From Thiocapsa sp. UBA6158 (GTDB taxonomy: Bacteria > Pseudomonadota > Gammaproteobacteria > Chromatiales > Chromatiaceae): a stretch of 29,064 nucleotides of DNA. Position numbers and translations under genes: made by a program. Each line of letters opens with the position of its first letter. The first letter of the stretch is position 1. Below, one piece after another: positions 14,502 through 22,613 of this stretch. The DNA is taken from NCBI RefSeq assembly GCF_002423035.1, contig NZ_DIUM01000033.1:247-29310 (forward strand), written 5' to 3'. The notes beneath the pieces are model-generated. The model saw only the letters and a program-made list of their open reading frames with translations. It was not told the DNA's origin and did no database searches.

Positions 14502-16275
14502 GTCTTCGGCCGACCACGGGCAGCCCGAGGAATTGAATCAAGGCCGGCGGATCGACCTCCTCCGGGATCCGCCAGAGACCGATCCGGGCCAGCCAGGCGC
14601 CAAGAGCAGGCCAAGCGGTCAACACGGCGATCGGCACGGCAAGCAGGGCGCCGAAGATGAAGGGCGACAGAAAGACCGCTCCGGGGGCGTCGGTCGAGAT
14701 CAGCCAGAGCAACGCCGCGAGCCCGAAGAGCGTCTGCGGCCAGAGTCGTCGCAGGGCCTGCGTGACTTTCAATCGATGGGTATCGCGACGCTGCGGTGAC
14801 CAGACGATCGCCTTGCCGAACAGCAGACCACCCATGAAGAGCGAGTGCGCCAGGGCCATAACAGGCGCGAGCAGGGTCGAGAAGAGAATCTCGCCGAAGG
14901 CGCCGGCCAGCAGACGCGGTCCACCGCCGAAGGCGGCGCGCCCCTGTCGGGACAGGAGCAGGCTGCCCAGGGTCGCAAGCTTGGGCGCGAAGACCATCGT
15001 CATGATCAGCGCGAAGAGTAACCAGCCGAGAACCGGATCGAACATGGGTCCGGACTCGGGCACGCGGCCGATCTGCAAGGCGGCGAGCGTCATGAAGAGG
15101 ACCCAAGCCGGCGAGCCGATGAACATGAGGATCGCCAAGAATAGTTGAACCCGCCCGATCGGGTGTAGACCCGGCGTTCCGAGAAGGCGCAGATATTGGA
15201 GGTTGCCCTGGCACCAGCGTAGGTCGCGTCGGACGAACTCGACCAGTGTCGGCGGGTTCTCCTCCCAGCTTCCATGCTCGAGGGGCAGCACCCGCACCGC
15301 ATAGCCTGCGCGACGCATCAGCACGGCCTCGACCTGATCGTGGCTTAAGATCCAGCCGCCGAGCGGCGGACGACCCGGCAGAGGGTCGAGTCGACAGTAC
15401 GCGCGAAAGGGCTCGACACGCAGGAGCGCATTGTGTCCCCAGTAGGGTCCGCTGTCGCCCTGCCACCAAGCACTGCCGAGCGAATACGAACGCATTCCCA
15501 GGCGCATTCCGAACTGAAAGATCCGTGCAAATGCGCTCCTCGACGGCAACCCGACAACCAGACTCTGAAGAATACCCAGACGTGGGTTGTGCTGCATGAC
15601 GCCGACCATGCGCAGAATCGTCTCCGGAGCCATCAGGCTATCGGCATCCAAGACCAGAGCGAAATCGAAGTCGTCACCCCAGCGCGTCATGAAATCCTGG
15701 ATGTTTCCCGCTTTGAATCCGGGGTTGTCCGGGCGGCGTCGATAGCGGATGTTCATGTGTGGCGACCAGCGCTCGCGCAAGCGCCGAATGCCGGCTTCTT
15801 CGGCCTCGATACATTCCGACCAGGTCGAGTCGCTGAGAACGAAGATCTCGAATGCCTGTCCATATCCCGACTGCTGAAGACCCTGGATCATCCGATCGAG
15901 ATGACGCACGACCCGATCCGCATCCTCGTTGCGGATACAGCTGAGAATGGCGGTCTTGGCGTTGACGGCGTTCGGTGGATCACCTTCGAGCGGACAGACA
16001 GCGGCGGCCGGGTCGCGATGGCGACGCATCAGAGCAAAGCCGATGACGGCGTTCCAAAAGCCGATCACGGTCCAGGGCAAGGTCAACGCGAAGCACAGGG
16101 TCAGCACCGCGTCGAGAAGGTCGAAGCCACCGCTCGACAGGGTGGCGACCATGAGCGCGATTGCGCATGCAGCCGTGGCGACGACCAAAAGGAAGAACAG
16201 GGCGCGGCGACGCGACATCACCGACGCATCGGGTTCAGTGTCGTACGTGGGGTTCGAGGAGCGACCCGTCAGCAT
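14446..16275 (-). CDS. opgH: OpgH/MdoH-like membrane glucosyltransferase
   Basis: A 609-aa inner-membrane GT2 glucosyltransferase of the OpgH (MdoH) family, which polymerises UDP-glucose into the backbone of osmoregulated periplasmic glucans. Two membrane segments lie near the N-terminus (about 21-75), then the cytosolic catalytic domain with ILSCIRNEDADRV, FALVLDADSLM (DxD), GGWILSHDQVEAVLMRRAGY and RRDLRWCQGNLQYL (the QxxRW-equivalent), then at least four to five C-terminal membrane segments. It is much shorter than E. coli OpgH (about 850 aa), lacking the long N-terminal cytosolic extension, as in several alphaproteobacterial forms. ATG 16275 has GGAG 6 nt upstream; the frame is open to ATG 16305. 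No opgG neighbour is visible, and it heads the unusual gene run. Confidence 0.88.
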   Translation of the reverse strand: MLTGRSSNPTYDTEPDASVMSRRRALFFLLVVATAACAIALMVATLSSGGFDLLDAVLTLCFALTLPWTVIGFWNAVIGFALMRRHRDPAAAVCPLEGDPPNAVNAKTAILSCIRNEDADRVVRHLDRMIQGLQQSGYGQAFEIFVLSDSTWSECIEAEEAGIRRLRERWSPHMNIRYRRRPDNPGFKAGNIQDFMTRWGDDFDFALVLDADSLMAPETILRMVGVMQHNPRLGILQSLVVGLPSRSAFARIFQFGMRLGMRSYSLGSAWWQGDSGPYWGHNALLRVEPFRAYCRLDPLPGRPPLGGWILSHDQVEAVLMRRAGYAVRVLPLEHGSWEENPPTLVEFVRRDLRWCQGNLQYLRLLGTPGLHPIGRVQLFLAILMFIGSPAWVLFMTLAALQIGRVPESGPMFDPVLGWLLFALIMTMVFAPKLATLGSLLLSRQGRAAFGGGPRLLAGAFGEILFSTLLAPVMALAHSLFMGGLLFGKAIVWSPQRRDTHRLKVTQALRRLWPQTLFGLAALLWLISTDAPGAVFLSPFIFGALLAVPIAVLTAWPALGAWLARIGLWRIPEEVDPPALIQFLGLPVVGRRRASVSASDQVAADSIGVD

Positions 16276-16305
16276 CCGATACTCCATAACAAGTGACCGT
16301 CGCAT

Positions 16306-16535
16306 CGGCGGGCCAGGGCTTAGAGAAGGCCGGTCTTACGGAATTCGGCCCGCGACCGCATGTCGGCTCGGGGAGGAAACCACCTCGCCTGCGGGCTAAG
16401 TCGGTACGAAGACGAGGAAGTCAAGAAACGACCGATCGGCGTGCCCTTCGTGCTTCATCGCGCTATCCTTGATCTGAATTGACCAATCGCAACGTCCCGG
16501 GCTTGGCCGGGACCCCGGCAAAGAACACGACAGCT
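16306..16535. other. divergent intergenic region, opgH-like / L,D-transpeptidase
   Basis: About 230 bp between divergent genes. It must carry both promoters, but I see no pair of boxes good enough to call. An in-frame TTG at 16479 could extend the transpeptidase by 19 residues but has no ribosome binding site. Confidence 0.4.
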
Positions 16536-18056
16536 ATGAGCCAAATGCAACGACGGGGCTTGCCCCACGCCTTCTCCCCTTCCATCAAGGCCCTGGGTGC
16601 CTGCGCGATGCTTTTGGCCCTCACGGGGTGCACCGAGCTGGCGCGCTTCATCGGCAAGGCCGATCCGAAGCCCGAAGAGCCGGTCGTCGCCGAGCAGCCG
16701 ACACCTACGCAAACGCAGGAGCGCGTCGAAGGTCCCGTCGAGAAGCCGAAACCCTCCAAGCTCTACGAGTGGAACGGCGACGGGCGCAAGGTCTCGCACA
16801 TCGTTATCGATACCGATAGACAGCGGGCAAGCTTCTTCGTCGGCGAAGACGAGATCGGCTGGAGCACCGTCGCCAGCGGTCTGCCCAAGCACCCGACGCC
16901 GACCGGCAAATTCGCCGTCATGGAGAAGGTCGAGAACAAGCGCTCGAACCTCTACGGAAAGGTCGTCAAAAACGGCAAGGTCGTCCGCGCGAACGCCAAA
17001 TCGGGCCGCGACCCGATCCCGGCCGGCGCGCGCTTCGAAGGCGCACACATGCCTTATTTCATGCGACTGACCTACGACGGAATCGGCCTGCATGCCGGAC
17101 CCATACCGCGTCCCGGTCAACCGGCCTCGCACGGCTGCATCCGCCTGCCGAGCACGCTCGCCCCGGTTCTGTTCAAGCACGTCTCGCATGGTACGGAGGT
17201 CACCATCGTCGGATCCGGACCAAGCTACGGGAACTACGTCGAGAAGCAGCGCGTTGCAGCAGCCCGCGCCAAACGCGAGGCCGAGCAGCGGCGTATCGCA
17301 CAGGCCAATGCGGCACAGGCGGCAGCGACCAGCGCCGAGGCGACGCCTGTCGCTGCGAGCACCGCCCCCACGCCGGCGACTGCGCGCCCGCGCGCCGACT
17401 CGCCCTCGGCCCAACAGACGGCGGCGACCCCGGCCGCCGCTCGGTCGCCGGCCTCCGATGCGGGTGGACCGACTGCCGGTTCAATCGGGGCGGCACCCAC
17501 ATCCGCGCCGGAAACGTCGACCGCGACCGCCGAAGTGCGGGACCCGAGTCCGACAACCGGGCCCACAGCGACCGAGACCCAAGCGGCGACATCGGTCACG
17601 ACGGCGCCGGCCGCCACTGCGCCGGCCGCAGCAACGGAGTCGCCCGAGCGTGCACCGCAAAGCGTCGCAGAGCCGGTTGCCGCGCCTGCTCAAACAGGGG
17701 CCGAAACCGGCCCGGCTGCGCCGCCCGAAACGAAGCCAACACCCGCAGCGGAGACGGCACCGGCGACCACTGTCGCAAGCCCGTCGGCGACGCCGGCAGT
17801 CACACCGACACCGACACAGCAGGCACAAACACCGGCGACGCCGGCTCCTGCGGCCGCGGCAGCTCAGACGCCGCCTCCTACGGCAGCACCGCCGCCTGCT
17901 CCTGCACCGGCGGCCGAGGCACCGCAGAGTCCGCCCTCCAGCGGCAGCGCAGCGTCGCCGGCTCCCACGCCTGCAGCGCCCCCTGCCGCACCCGCTGCGC
18001 CGCCGGCCCAAGCGCAGCAAGCACCCGATGCCGCGGCACCCGGGAGCGACAGTTGA
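16536..18056 (+). CDS. lipoprotein L,D-transpeptidase (YkuD) with Ala/Pro/Thr-rich tail
   Basis: A 506-aa envelope protein. The N-terminus is basic, then hydrophobic, ending in the lipobox LALTGC, so Cys32 should be lipidated. Residues about 84-222 form a YkuD L,D-transpeptidase domain, with GKFAVMEKV, GLHAGPIPRPGQPASHGCIRLP, catalytic Cys201 and His186. Such enzymes make 3-3 peptidoglycan cross-links or attach proteins to peptidoglycan. From about residue 240 to the end there is a low-complexity tail: first a short charged helix (ARAKREAEQRRIAQ), then some 250 residues almost entirely Ala, Pro, Thr, Ser, Glu and Gln. The tail may span the periplasm or wall. Start ATG 16536 gives a proper signal peptide; ATG 16545 is also possible. 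The stop overlaps the next gene by four bases (TTGA). Confidence 0.87.
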   Translation: MSQMQRRGLPHAFSPSIKALGACAMLLALTGCTELARFIGKADPKPEEPVVAEQPTPTQTQERVEGPVEKPKPSKLYEWNGDGRKVSHIVIDTDRQRASFFVGEDEIGWSTVASGLPKHPTPTGKFAVMEKVENKRSNLYGKVVKNGKVVRANAKSGRDPIPAGARFEGAHMPYFMRLTYDGIGLHAGPIPRPGQPASHGCIRLPSTLAPVLFKHVSHGTEVTIVGSGPSYGNYVEKQRVAAARAKREAEQRRIAQANAAQAAATSAEATPVAASTAPTPATARPRADSPSAQQTAATPAAARSPASDAGGPTAGSIGAAPTSAPETSTATAEVRDPSPTTGPTATETQAATSVTTAPAATAPAAATESPERAPQSVAEPVAAPAQTGAETGPAAPPETKPTPAAETAPATTVASPSATPAVTPTPTQQAQTPATPAPAAAAAQTPPPTAAPPPAPAPAAEAPQSPPSSGSAASPAPTPAAPPAAPAAPPAQAQQAPDAAAPGSDS

Positions 18057-19186
18057 GTCTCGCCGCGGACGAGTTCGACCTCGATCCGACCCTGTGCCAC
18101 CTGAATCACGCCGCCGTCGGACCTTGGCCGAGGCGCGCGACCGAGGCCGTCGCGCGATTCGCAGAGGAAAACAGGCGGCTTGGGTCCCTGCATTATCCGC
18201 AGTGGCTGGCGACGGAGCACCGGCTGCGCGAACGTCTGGCGCATCTCGTCGGGGCCGAGTCGGCGGCGGATATCGCACTGGCGAAGAACACCTCCGAGGC
18301 ACTCTCGATCATCGCCTACGGTCTGACCTGGCAGCCCGGCGACGAGATCGTCGGGGTGGCGCAGGAGTTTCCGTCCAACCGGGTCGTGTGGGAGTCGCTG
18401 GCGCCTGGAGGGGTGATCTGGAAGGCGCTCGATCTGGACGGGTCGACCGATCCCGAGGCCGACCTCTTCGCGCTCTGCACCCCGCGCACCCGCATGATCG
18501 CGGTCAGCTGGGTGCAATATGCGCGCGGCCTGCGGCTGGACCTGGAGCGTATCGGTGCCTTTTGCCGCTCCAAGGGCATCCTCTTCTGTATCGACGCCAT
18601 CCAGGGCCTCGGCGCCCTACCCTTCGACCTCTCGCGTACCGAGGCAGACTTCGTCGTGGCCGACGGACACAAATGGATGCTCGGTCCGGAGGGCGTCGCC
18701 CTGCTCTATGTGCGCCCCTTGCTGCGGCACACACTGACCCTGCACCAGTTCGGATGGCACATGCTCGAGCACTCTGGAGACTTCGACCGCCAGGATTGGC
18801 AGCCAGCCGAGGATGCGAGGCGTTTCGAATGCGGCAGCCCGAACCTGCTCGGCATCCATGCGCTCGAGGCCAGTCTATCGCTTATCGAAGAGGTCGGCAT
18901 CGAGCAGGTCCGGAGCCAGCTCCAAGAGCGGACGGCGCATCTGATCGAGGCGATCGATCGGCATGGCTTGGAGCTCTTGTCGCCGCGCGCAACCGAGCGA
19001 CGCGCGGGTATCGTCACCTTTCGGGTCCCCGGCACACCGTCGGCCGAGCTCTACGCCGGTCTGATGCAGCGCCGCGTTCTCTGTGCCCAACGCGGCGGTG
19101 GAATTCGTTTCTCACCACACTTCTACACACCTTTCGAGGTCATCGACCGCGGCCTCGGCGAGGTGCTCGCGATCGCGGCGGGTTAG
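18053..19186 (+). CDS. class V aminotransferase-fold (cysteine desulfurase/epimerase-like) PLP enzyme
   Basis: A 377-aa PLP enzyme of aminotransferase class V. Family marks are CHLNHAAVGPWP at the N-terminus, KNTSEALSIIAYGL (78-91), FPSNRVVWESL (106-116), IDAIQGLGALPFDL (180-193, Asp181 contacts the ring nitrogen), and VADGHKWMLGPEG with Lys207 as the Schiff-base lysine. The C-terminal domain has GIVTFRVPG and RFSPHFYTPFEVIDR. I see no mobile loop with the catalytic Cys of true cysteine desulfurases, so isopenicillin-N-epimerase-like or other lyase/aminotransferase activity is as likely. The start is TTG 18053, overlapping the transpeptidase TGA (TTGA) with GGGAG seven nt upstream. The substrate cannot be told from sequence; the link to a cell-wall enzyme is suggestive only. 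Confidence 0.87.
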   Translation: MSLAADEFDLDPTLCHLNHAAVGPWPRRATEAVARFAEENRRLGSLHYPQWLATEHRLRERLAHLVGAESAADIALAKNTSEALSIIAYGLTWQPGDEIVGVAQEFPSNRVVWESLAPGGVIWKALDLDGSTDPEADLFALCTPRTRMIAVSWVQYARGLRLDLERIGAFCRSKGILFCIDAIQGLGALPFDLSRTEADFVVADGHKWMLGPEGVALLYVRPLLRHTLTLHQFGWHMLEHSGDFDRQDWQPAEDARRFECGSPNLLGIHALEASLSLIEEVGIEQVRSQLQERTAHLIEAIDRHGLELLSPRATERRAGIVTFRVPGTPSAELYAGLMQRRVLCAQRGGGIRFSPHFYTPFEVIDRGLGEVLAIAAG

Positions 19187-19368
19187 GCCGCGGCAGCCTT
19201 TGGTTTGGTTTCCGCAGGCGGCAGAAACACCGTCCCCTTGCCGAAGCGGTTCACCGCCGTATCGCGGACCCACTCCGGGGCGTCGGCGTAGAATCTGATG
19301 TAGGTGAAACCGCAATCCCCGCGGGACACGGAGGCGACCCAGCCCTCGAATTCGTCTTCTCTGCTCAT
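19183..19368 (-). CDS. hypothetical protein (61 aa)
   Basis: A 61-aa soluble protein beginning MSREDEFEGWVASVSRGDCG, with FTYIRFYADAPEWVRD in the middle and a Lys/Pro/Ala tail. I do not recognise a family. ATG 19368 is chosen because GGAGGG lies 6 nt upstream; the frame extends to ATG 19392. It converges with the class V gene and the two stops share four bases (TTAG), so it is an antisense neighbour at the 3' end. The balanced aromatic content and good ribosome binding site argue it is real. Confidence 0.6.
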   Translation of the reverse strand: MSREDEFEGWVASVSRGDCGFTYIRFYADAPEWVRDTAVNRFGKGTVFLPPAETKPKAAAA

Positions 19369-19464
19369 CTCCTGCCCTCCAAATCCAATCATCCCCGCAA
19401 GGGACTTGCCTCGACAACCTCACATTGGACAAGATCGCTGCTCCTTGCGTTTCACGCGTCGCCG

Positions 19465-20211
19465 TCAGCGACGTTTCATGAACAACATATAATTCACGCC
19501 CGTCCAGCGCGTATAGCTGAAGACGCGATTGAATGGATTGACCCGGACTCCCGTCCGGTCCTCGACATCGAAGTCCTTGCCCAGCAGTGCCTCCACCTCC
19601 CGAGGCGGGACCAGCTTGCGGTAGTGATGCGTGCCTTTGGGGAGCCAGCGCAGCACATACTCGGCACCGAGAATGGCCACGATGAAGGCTGCGATCGTTC
19701 GATTGATCGAGGCAATGAACATCACCCCGCCCGGTCGCACCAAAAGGCCGCAGTCTGCGAGAAACTCGGGCAGATGCTCGACATGCTCGATCACCTCCAT
19801 GTTCAATACGGCGTCGAACTGCTCGCCGCCGCGCACCAGATCCTCGGCCGTGCCCAGGCGATAATCGATCTTCAGGCCGCTCCACTCGGCGTGCAGCTGC
19901 GCCACCCGCACGTTCTTCTCGGTGATCTCCATACCTGTCACCGAGGCACCGAGCCTCGCCATGGACTCGCTGAGGATCCCGCCGCCGCACCCGATGTCGA
20001 GCACCTTCAACCCTTCGAACGGGCGCTCGGCATCCGGATCCCGTCCGAACGACGCGGCGAGATGTCGACGGATGTAGTCGACGCGAAAGGCGTTGAGACG
20101 GTGCAAGGGCCAGAACGGGCCATCCGCATCCCACCAACGGTGTGCGAGTCGTTCGAAATAGGCGACCTCGTCCGGATCGATCGTGGGTGCGCTCAACTGC
20201 ACGACGCTCAT
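19465..20211 (-). CDS. ubiG: ubiquinone biosynthesis O-methyltransferase UbiG
   Basis: A 248-aa SAM methyltransferase that carries out both O-methylation steps of ubiquinone synthesis. Diagnostic segments: DPDEVAYFERLAHRWWD near the N-terminus, KVLDIGCGGGILSESMARLG (69-88), GMEITEKNVRVA, VLNMEVIEHVEH, and FIASINRTIAAFIVAILGAEYVLRWLP, a stretch proposed in UbiG for membrane association. ATG 20211 has AGGAG seven nt upstream; the frame extends seven codons further without support. In purple bacteria ubiquinone feeds cyclic photosynthetic electron flow as well as respiration. It stands alone, with short gaps on both sides. Confidence 0.94.
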   Translation of the reverse strand: MSVVQLSAPTIDPDEVAYFERLAHRWWDADGPFWPLHRLNAFRVDYIRRHLAASFGRDPDAERPFEGLKVLDIGCGGGILSESMARLGASVTGMEITEKNVRVAQLHAEWSGLKIDYRLGTAEDLVRGGEQFDAVLNMEVIEHVEHLPEFLADCGLLVRPGGVMFIASINRTIAAFIVAILGAEYVLRWLPKGTHHYRKLVPPREVEALLGKDFDVEDRTGVRVNPFNRVFSYTRWTGVNYMLFMKRR

Positions 20212-20323
20212 GTTCCCGCTCCTTGTGATCATTGGTATAGGGGCGAGATCGTGGTGACCGTGCGGGATTCCAACGGCAAGGATCAGCTGCCGGCGCGGAC
20301 GACCCGTTGTCGTTGCGAGAGAA

Positions 20324-21412
20324 TCAGGCGGAGGGCGCGGCGAGATAGGTCTCGGACTGCATCTCGGCGAGCCGGCTGAGCAGCCGTTCGTGGGCGAAAT
20401 CGATCAGTCCGCCTGCGTAGAGACGATCGATGGGGGCGGCCGTGGAGAGTATAAGCTTGACGCGTTGGTCGTAAAACTCGTCGACCAGATGCAGGAACCG
20501 CCGCGCCGCAGCCTCGTGCTTTGGCCCCAGGACGGGCACACCGGACAGCAGCACGGTGTGAAACTCGCGGGCGATCTCGATGTAATCCGCTGCGGATCGG
20601 GCACCGCCGCAGAGTGCGTCGAAATCGAACCAGATCACGTCCGCACCCTGGCGACGTACCGGAATGGTCCGACCGTTGACCAAGAAGGCATCGGATCCGC
20701 CCTGATGTCCGCCGGTGAGACGGTCGAAATAGTCCGTCAGACCGCGCTCGGTCTCTTCCCAAGCATTCTCTTCGACGACGAAGAAGACGCCGCTCCGGGT
20801 CAGTGCGCGCAATCGATAGTCGTTGCCCCCGTCGAGCTCGAACACGCGCGTGTGACGCTTGAGCAGCTCGATGGCGGGAAGAAAGTTCCCGCGCTGCAGG
20901 CCATTGCGATAGAGATCGTCGGGGCGGGTGTTGGCAGTGGTAACCAGCGTGAGACCGCGTGCGAAGAGCGCATTCAGGAGACCGTGGAGCAGCATGGCGT
21001 CGGTGATGTCGGTCACCAGGAACTCGTCGAGACAGAGGACGCGGACCTCCTCGCTCAGTCCCTGGGCAATGACCTCCAACGGATCGGGCTGCTTGGGCAG
21101 GCGCGACATCCGGTCATGCACATCGCGCATGAAGTGATGAAAATGGATGCGGCGCTTGCCCGGCAGGGCGAGATCCTGAACGAACCAATCCATCAGGTAG
21201 GTCTTGCCGCGACCGACCCCGCCCCAGAGGTAGAGGCCGGGGACGGGGGTCACCGGGCCGCCGCGTCGGCCCGCCAGACGACCGATCAGGCCGCGTCCGA
21301 GAAAGCCTTGATCGGCTTGACGGGGCGGTGTGTGCAGAAGGGTTTCATGCAGCGCGAGGAGCAGCTCGCTTGCCTCGCGCTGGGCGCCATCGAGCGGTTT
21401 GAAATCGGCCAT
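20324..21412 (-). CDS. zapE: cell division ATPase ZapE (AFG1-like)
   Basis: A 362-aa AFG1/ZapE-type P-loop ATPase. It has the family pattern GLYLWGGVGRGKTYLMDWF (Walker A 64-71), HFHHFMRDVHDRM (90-102), VLCLDEFLVTDITDAM (125-140, Walker B), TTANTRPDDLYRNGLQR, and the C-terminal WFDFDALCGG and RRFLHLVDEFYDQRV. ZapE in E. coli associates with the Z ring and is needed when division is stressed or oxygen is low; the mitochondrial AFG1 relatives help protein quality control. Length matches the family (about 360-375 aa). It follows the aminotransferase gene after 3 bp and is the last of a three-gene minus-strand operon with cbbY first. Gammaproteobacteria often have zapE alone, so the operon partners are unusual. 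Confidence 0.94.
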   Translation of the reverse strand: MADFKPLDGAQREASELLLALHETLLHTPPRQADQGFLGRGLIGRLAGRRGGPVTPVPGLYLWGGVGRGKTYLMDWFVQDLALPGKRRIHFHHFMRDVHDRMSRLPKQPDPLEVIAQGLSEEVRVLCLDEFLVTDITDAMLLHGLLNALFARGLTLVTTANTRPDDLYRNGLQRGNFLPAIELLKRHTRVFELDGGNDYRLRALTRSGVFFVVEENAWEETERGLTDYFDRLTGGHQGGSDAFLVNGRTIPVRRQGADVIWFDFDALCGGARSAADYIEIAREFHTVLLSGVPVLGPKHEAAARRFLHLVDEFYDQRVKLILSTAAPIDRLYAGGLIDFAHERLLSRLAEMQSETYLAAPSA

Positions 21413-21415
21413 GGG

Positions 21416-22603
21416 TCAGACCCTCGCCAGCCAGTCGCCGATACGCCGGACCCCTTCATCGAGATCCTCGATCTCGCGGGTGTAGGCGAGACGGACATGA
21501 CGTCCCGCGGCGTGTCGGCCGAAGTCGTGACCGGGCGTCAGGGCAACACCGGCCTCTTCCAGCATCCGACCGGTGAAGGTCATGGAGTCGACCGCCAGAC
21601 ACTCGGGCAAGCGGGCGTAGAGGTAGAAGGCACCGCTCGGTTGCGCCGGGATCCCGAACCCGAGACCGTGCAGCGCGGGCAGCAGACGGTCGCGTCGCCC
21701 CTGAAAGGCCAGACGGCGCATCTCCAGGATCTCGATCGTCGCCGGCTCGAAGGCCGCCAGAGCGGCATACTGAGCCGGCGTGTTCGCAGCGATGAAGAGG
21801 TTCTGCGCCATCCGCTCCATGACCTCGACCGCATCCTGCGGACCGGCGAGCCAACCGAGCCGCCAGCCCGTCATTCCAAAGTATTTCGAGAAGCTGTTGA
21901 TCACGTACAGATCACCCGAGCCGAGCGAAAGCGCGGTACGATCCGGGACATCGTAGGTCAATCCTTGGTAGATCTCGTCGACGACGAGTGCCGCGCCGCG
22001 GTCTCGGCAGAGCGCATGAAGATCAGTCAGCACCTCGGGCGCGATCGATGAGCCGGTCGGATTGGACGGCGAGGCGACCACGATCGCACGCACTCCCGGC
22101 ACCCAAGCAGCCTCGGCCAGCGCGGCCGTCAACTGATAATCAGTGTCCGGGCCTACCGGGACGGCGATCGGCTCGACCCCCAGGAGCTGCAAGACCTGTC
22201 GGTAGCAGGGGTAGGACGGATCGCAGATGAGTACGCGGTCGCCTGGGTCCAACAGGGACAGAAAGACGAGCTGAAGGGCAGCCGAGGCACCCGGCGTGAC
22301 CAGAATCCGCTCGGGTGCGACCGGGGTGTCGTACCGATCGGCATAATAGTCGGCGATCGCCCGGCGCAGCACGGGAAGCCCGCCGGCCGAGGTGTAGCGG
22401 GTATGGCCGTCGGCCAAGGCGTGTCGGCCGGCCTCCAGAATCGGACCGGGTGTCGGGAAGTCCGGCTCGCCGACCTCCATGTGCACGATGGAGCGTCCGA
22501 GCGACTCCAGCTCGCCGGCGCGCGCGAGCAGGCGCATGACGTGAAAGGGCTCGACCCGACGGGCCTTGCCGGACAAGCGGCTGACGGCGGTGGTCGGTGT
22601 CAC
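21416..22603 (-). CDS. class I/II pyridoxal-phosphate aminotransferase
   Basis: A 395-aa fold-type I aminotransferase (aspartate aminotransferase superfamily, class I/II). Visible marks: HMEVGEPDFPTP (41-52), YTSAGGLPVLRRAIADYY, CDPSYPCYRQ, VASPSNPTGSSI (Asn181), VVDEIYQGLTYD (Asp209), and SFSKYFGMTGWRLGW with Lys240 as the PLP lysine. Start GTG 22603 lies 10 bp after the cbbY-like stop; CAGG precedes it weakly. Upstream in-frame ATG 22690 lies inside the previous gene and is rejected. The substrate is uncertain: this subgroup includes aspartate, alanine and aromatic aminotransferases. Confidence 0.9.
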   Translation of the reverse strand: MTPTTAVSRLSGKARRVEPFHVMRLLARAGELESLGRSIVHMEVGEPDFPTPGPILEAGRHALADGHTRYTSAGGLPVLRRAIADYYADRYDTPVAPERILVTPGASAALQLVFLSLLDPGDRVLICDPSYPCYRQVLQLLGVEPIAVPVGPDTDYQLTAALAEAAWVPGVRAIVVASPSNPTGSSIAPEVLTDLHALCRDRGAALVVDEIYQGLTYDVPDRTALSLGSGDLYVINSFSKYFGMTGWRLGWLAGPQDAVEVMERMAQNLFIAANTPAQYAALAAFEPATIEILEMRRLAFQGRRDRLLPALHGLGFGIPAQPSGAFYLYARLPECLAVDSMTFTGRMLEEAGVALTPGHDFGRHAAGRHVRLAYTREIEDLDEGVRRIGDWLARV

Positions 22604-22613
22604 GCGCCTGGAC

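Noticed and set aside
19450..19475. Inverted repeat CGTCGC/GCGACG at the end of ubiG, considered as terminator.
   Set aside because: It overlaps the stop codon region and has no following T run.
17092..20379. Plus-strand open frame of 1095 codons across the transpeptidase tail, the class V gene and ubiG.
   Set aside because: It crosses several real genes on both strands and is dominated by Arg/Pro low-complexity from the GC-rich tail in another frame.
20390..22051. Plus-strand open frame of 553 codons opposite zapE and the aminotransferase.
   Set aside because: Antisense shadow of two recognisable conserved genes.
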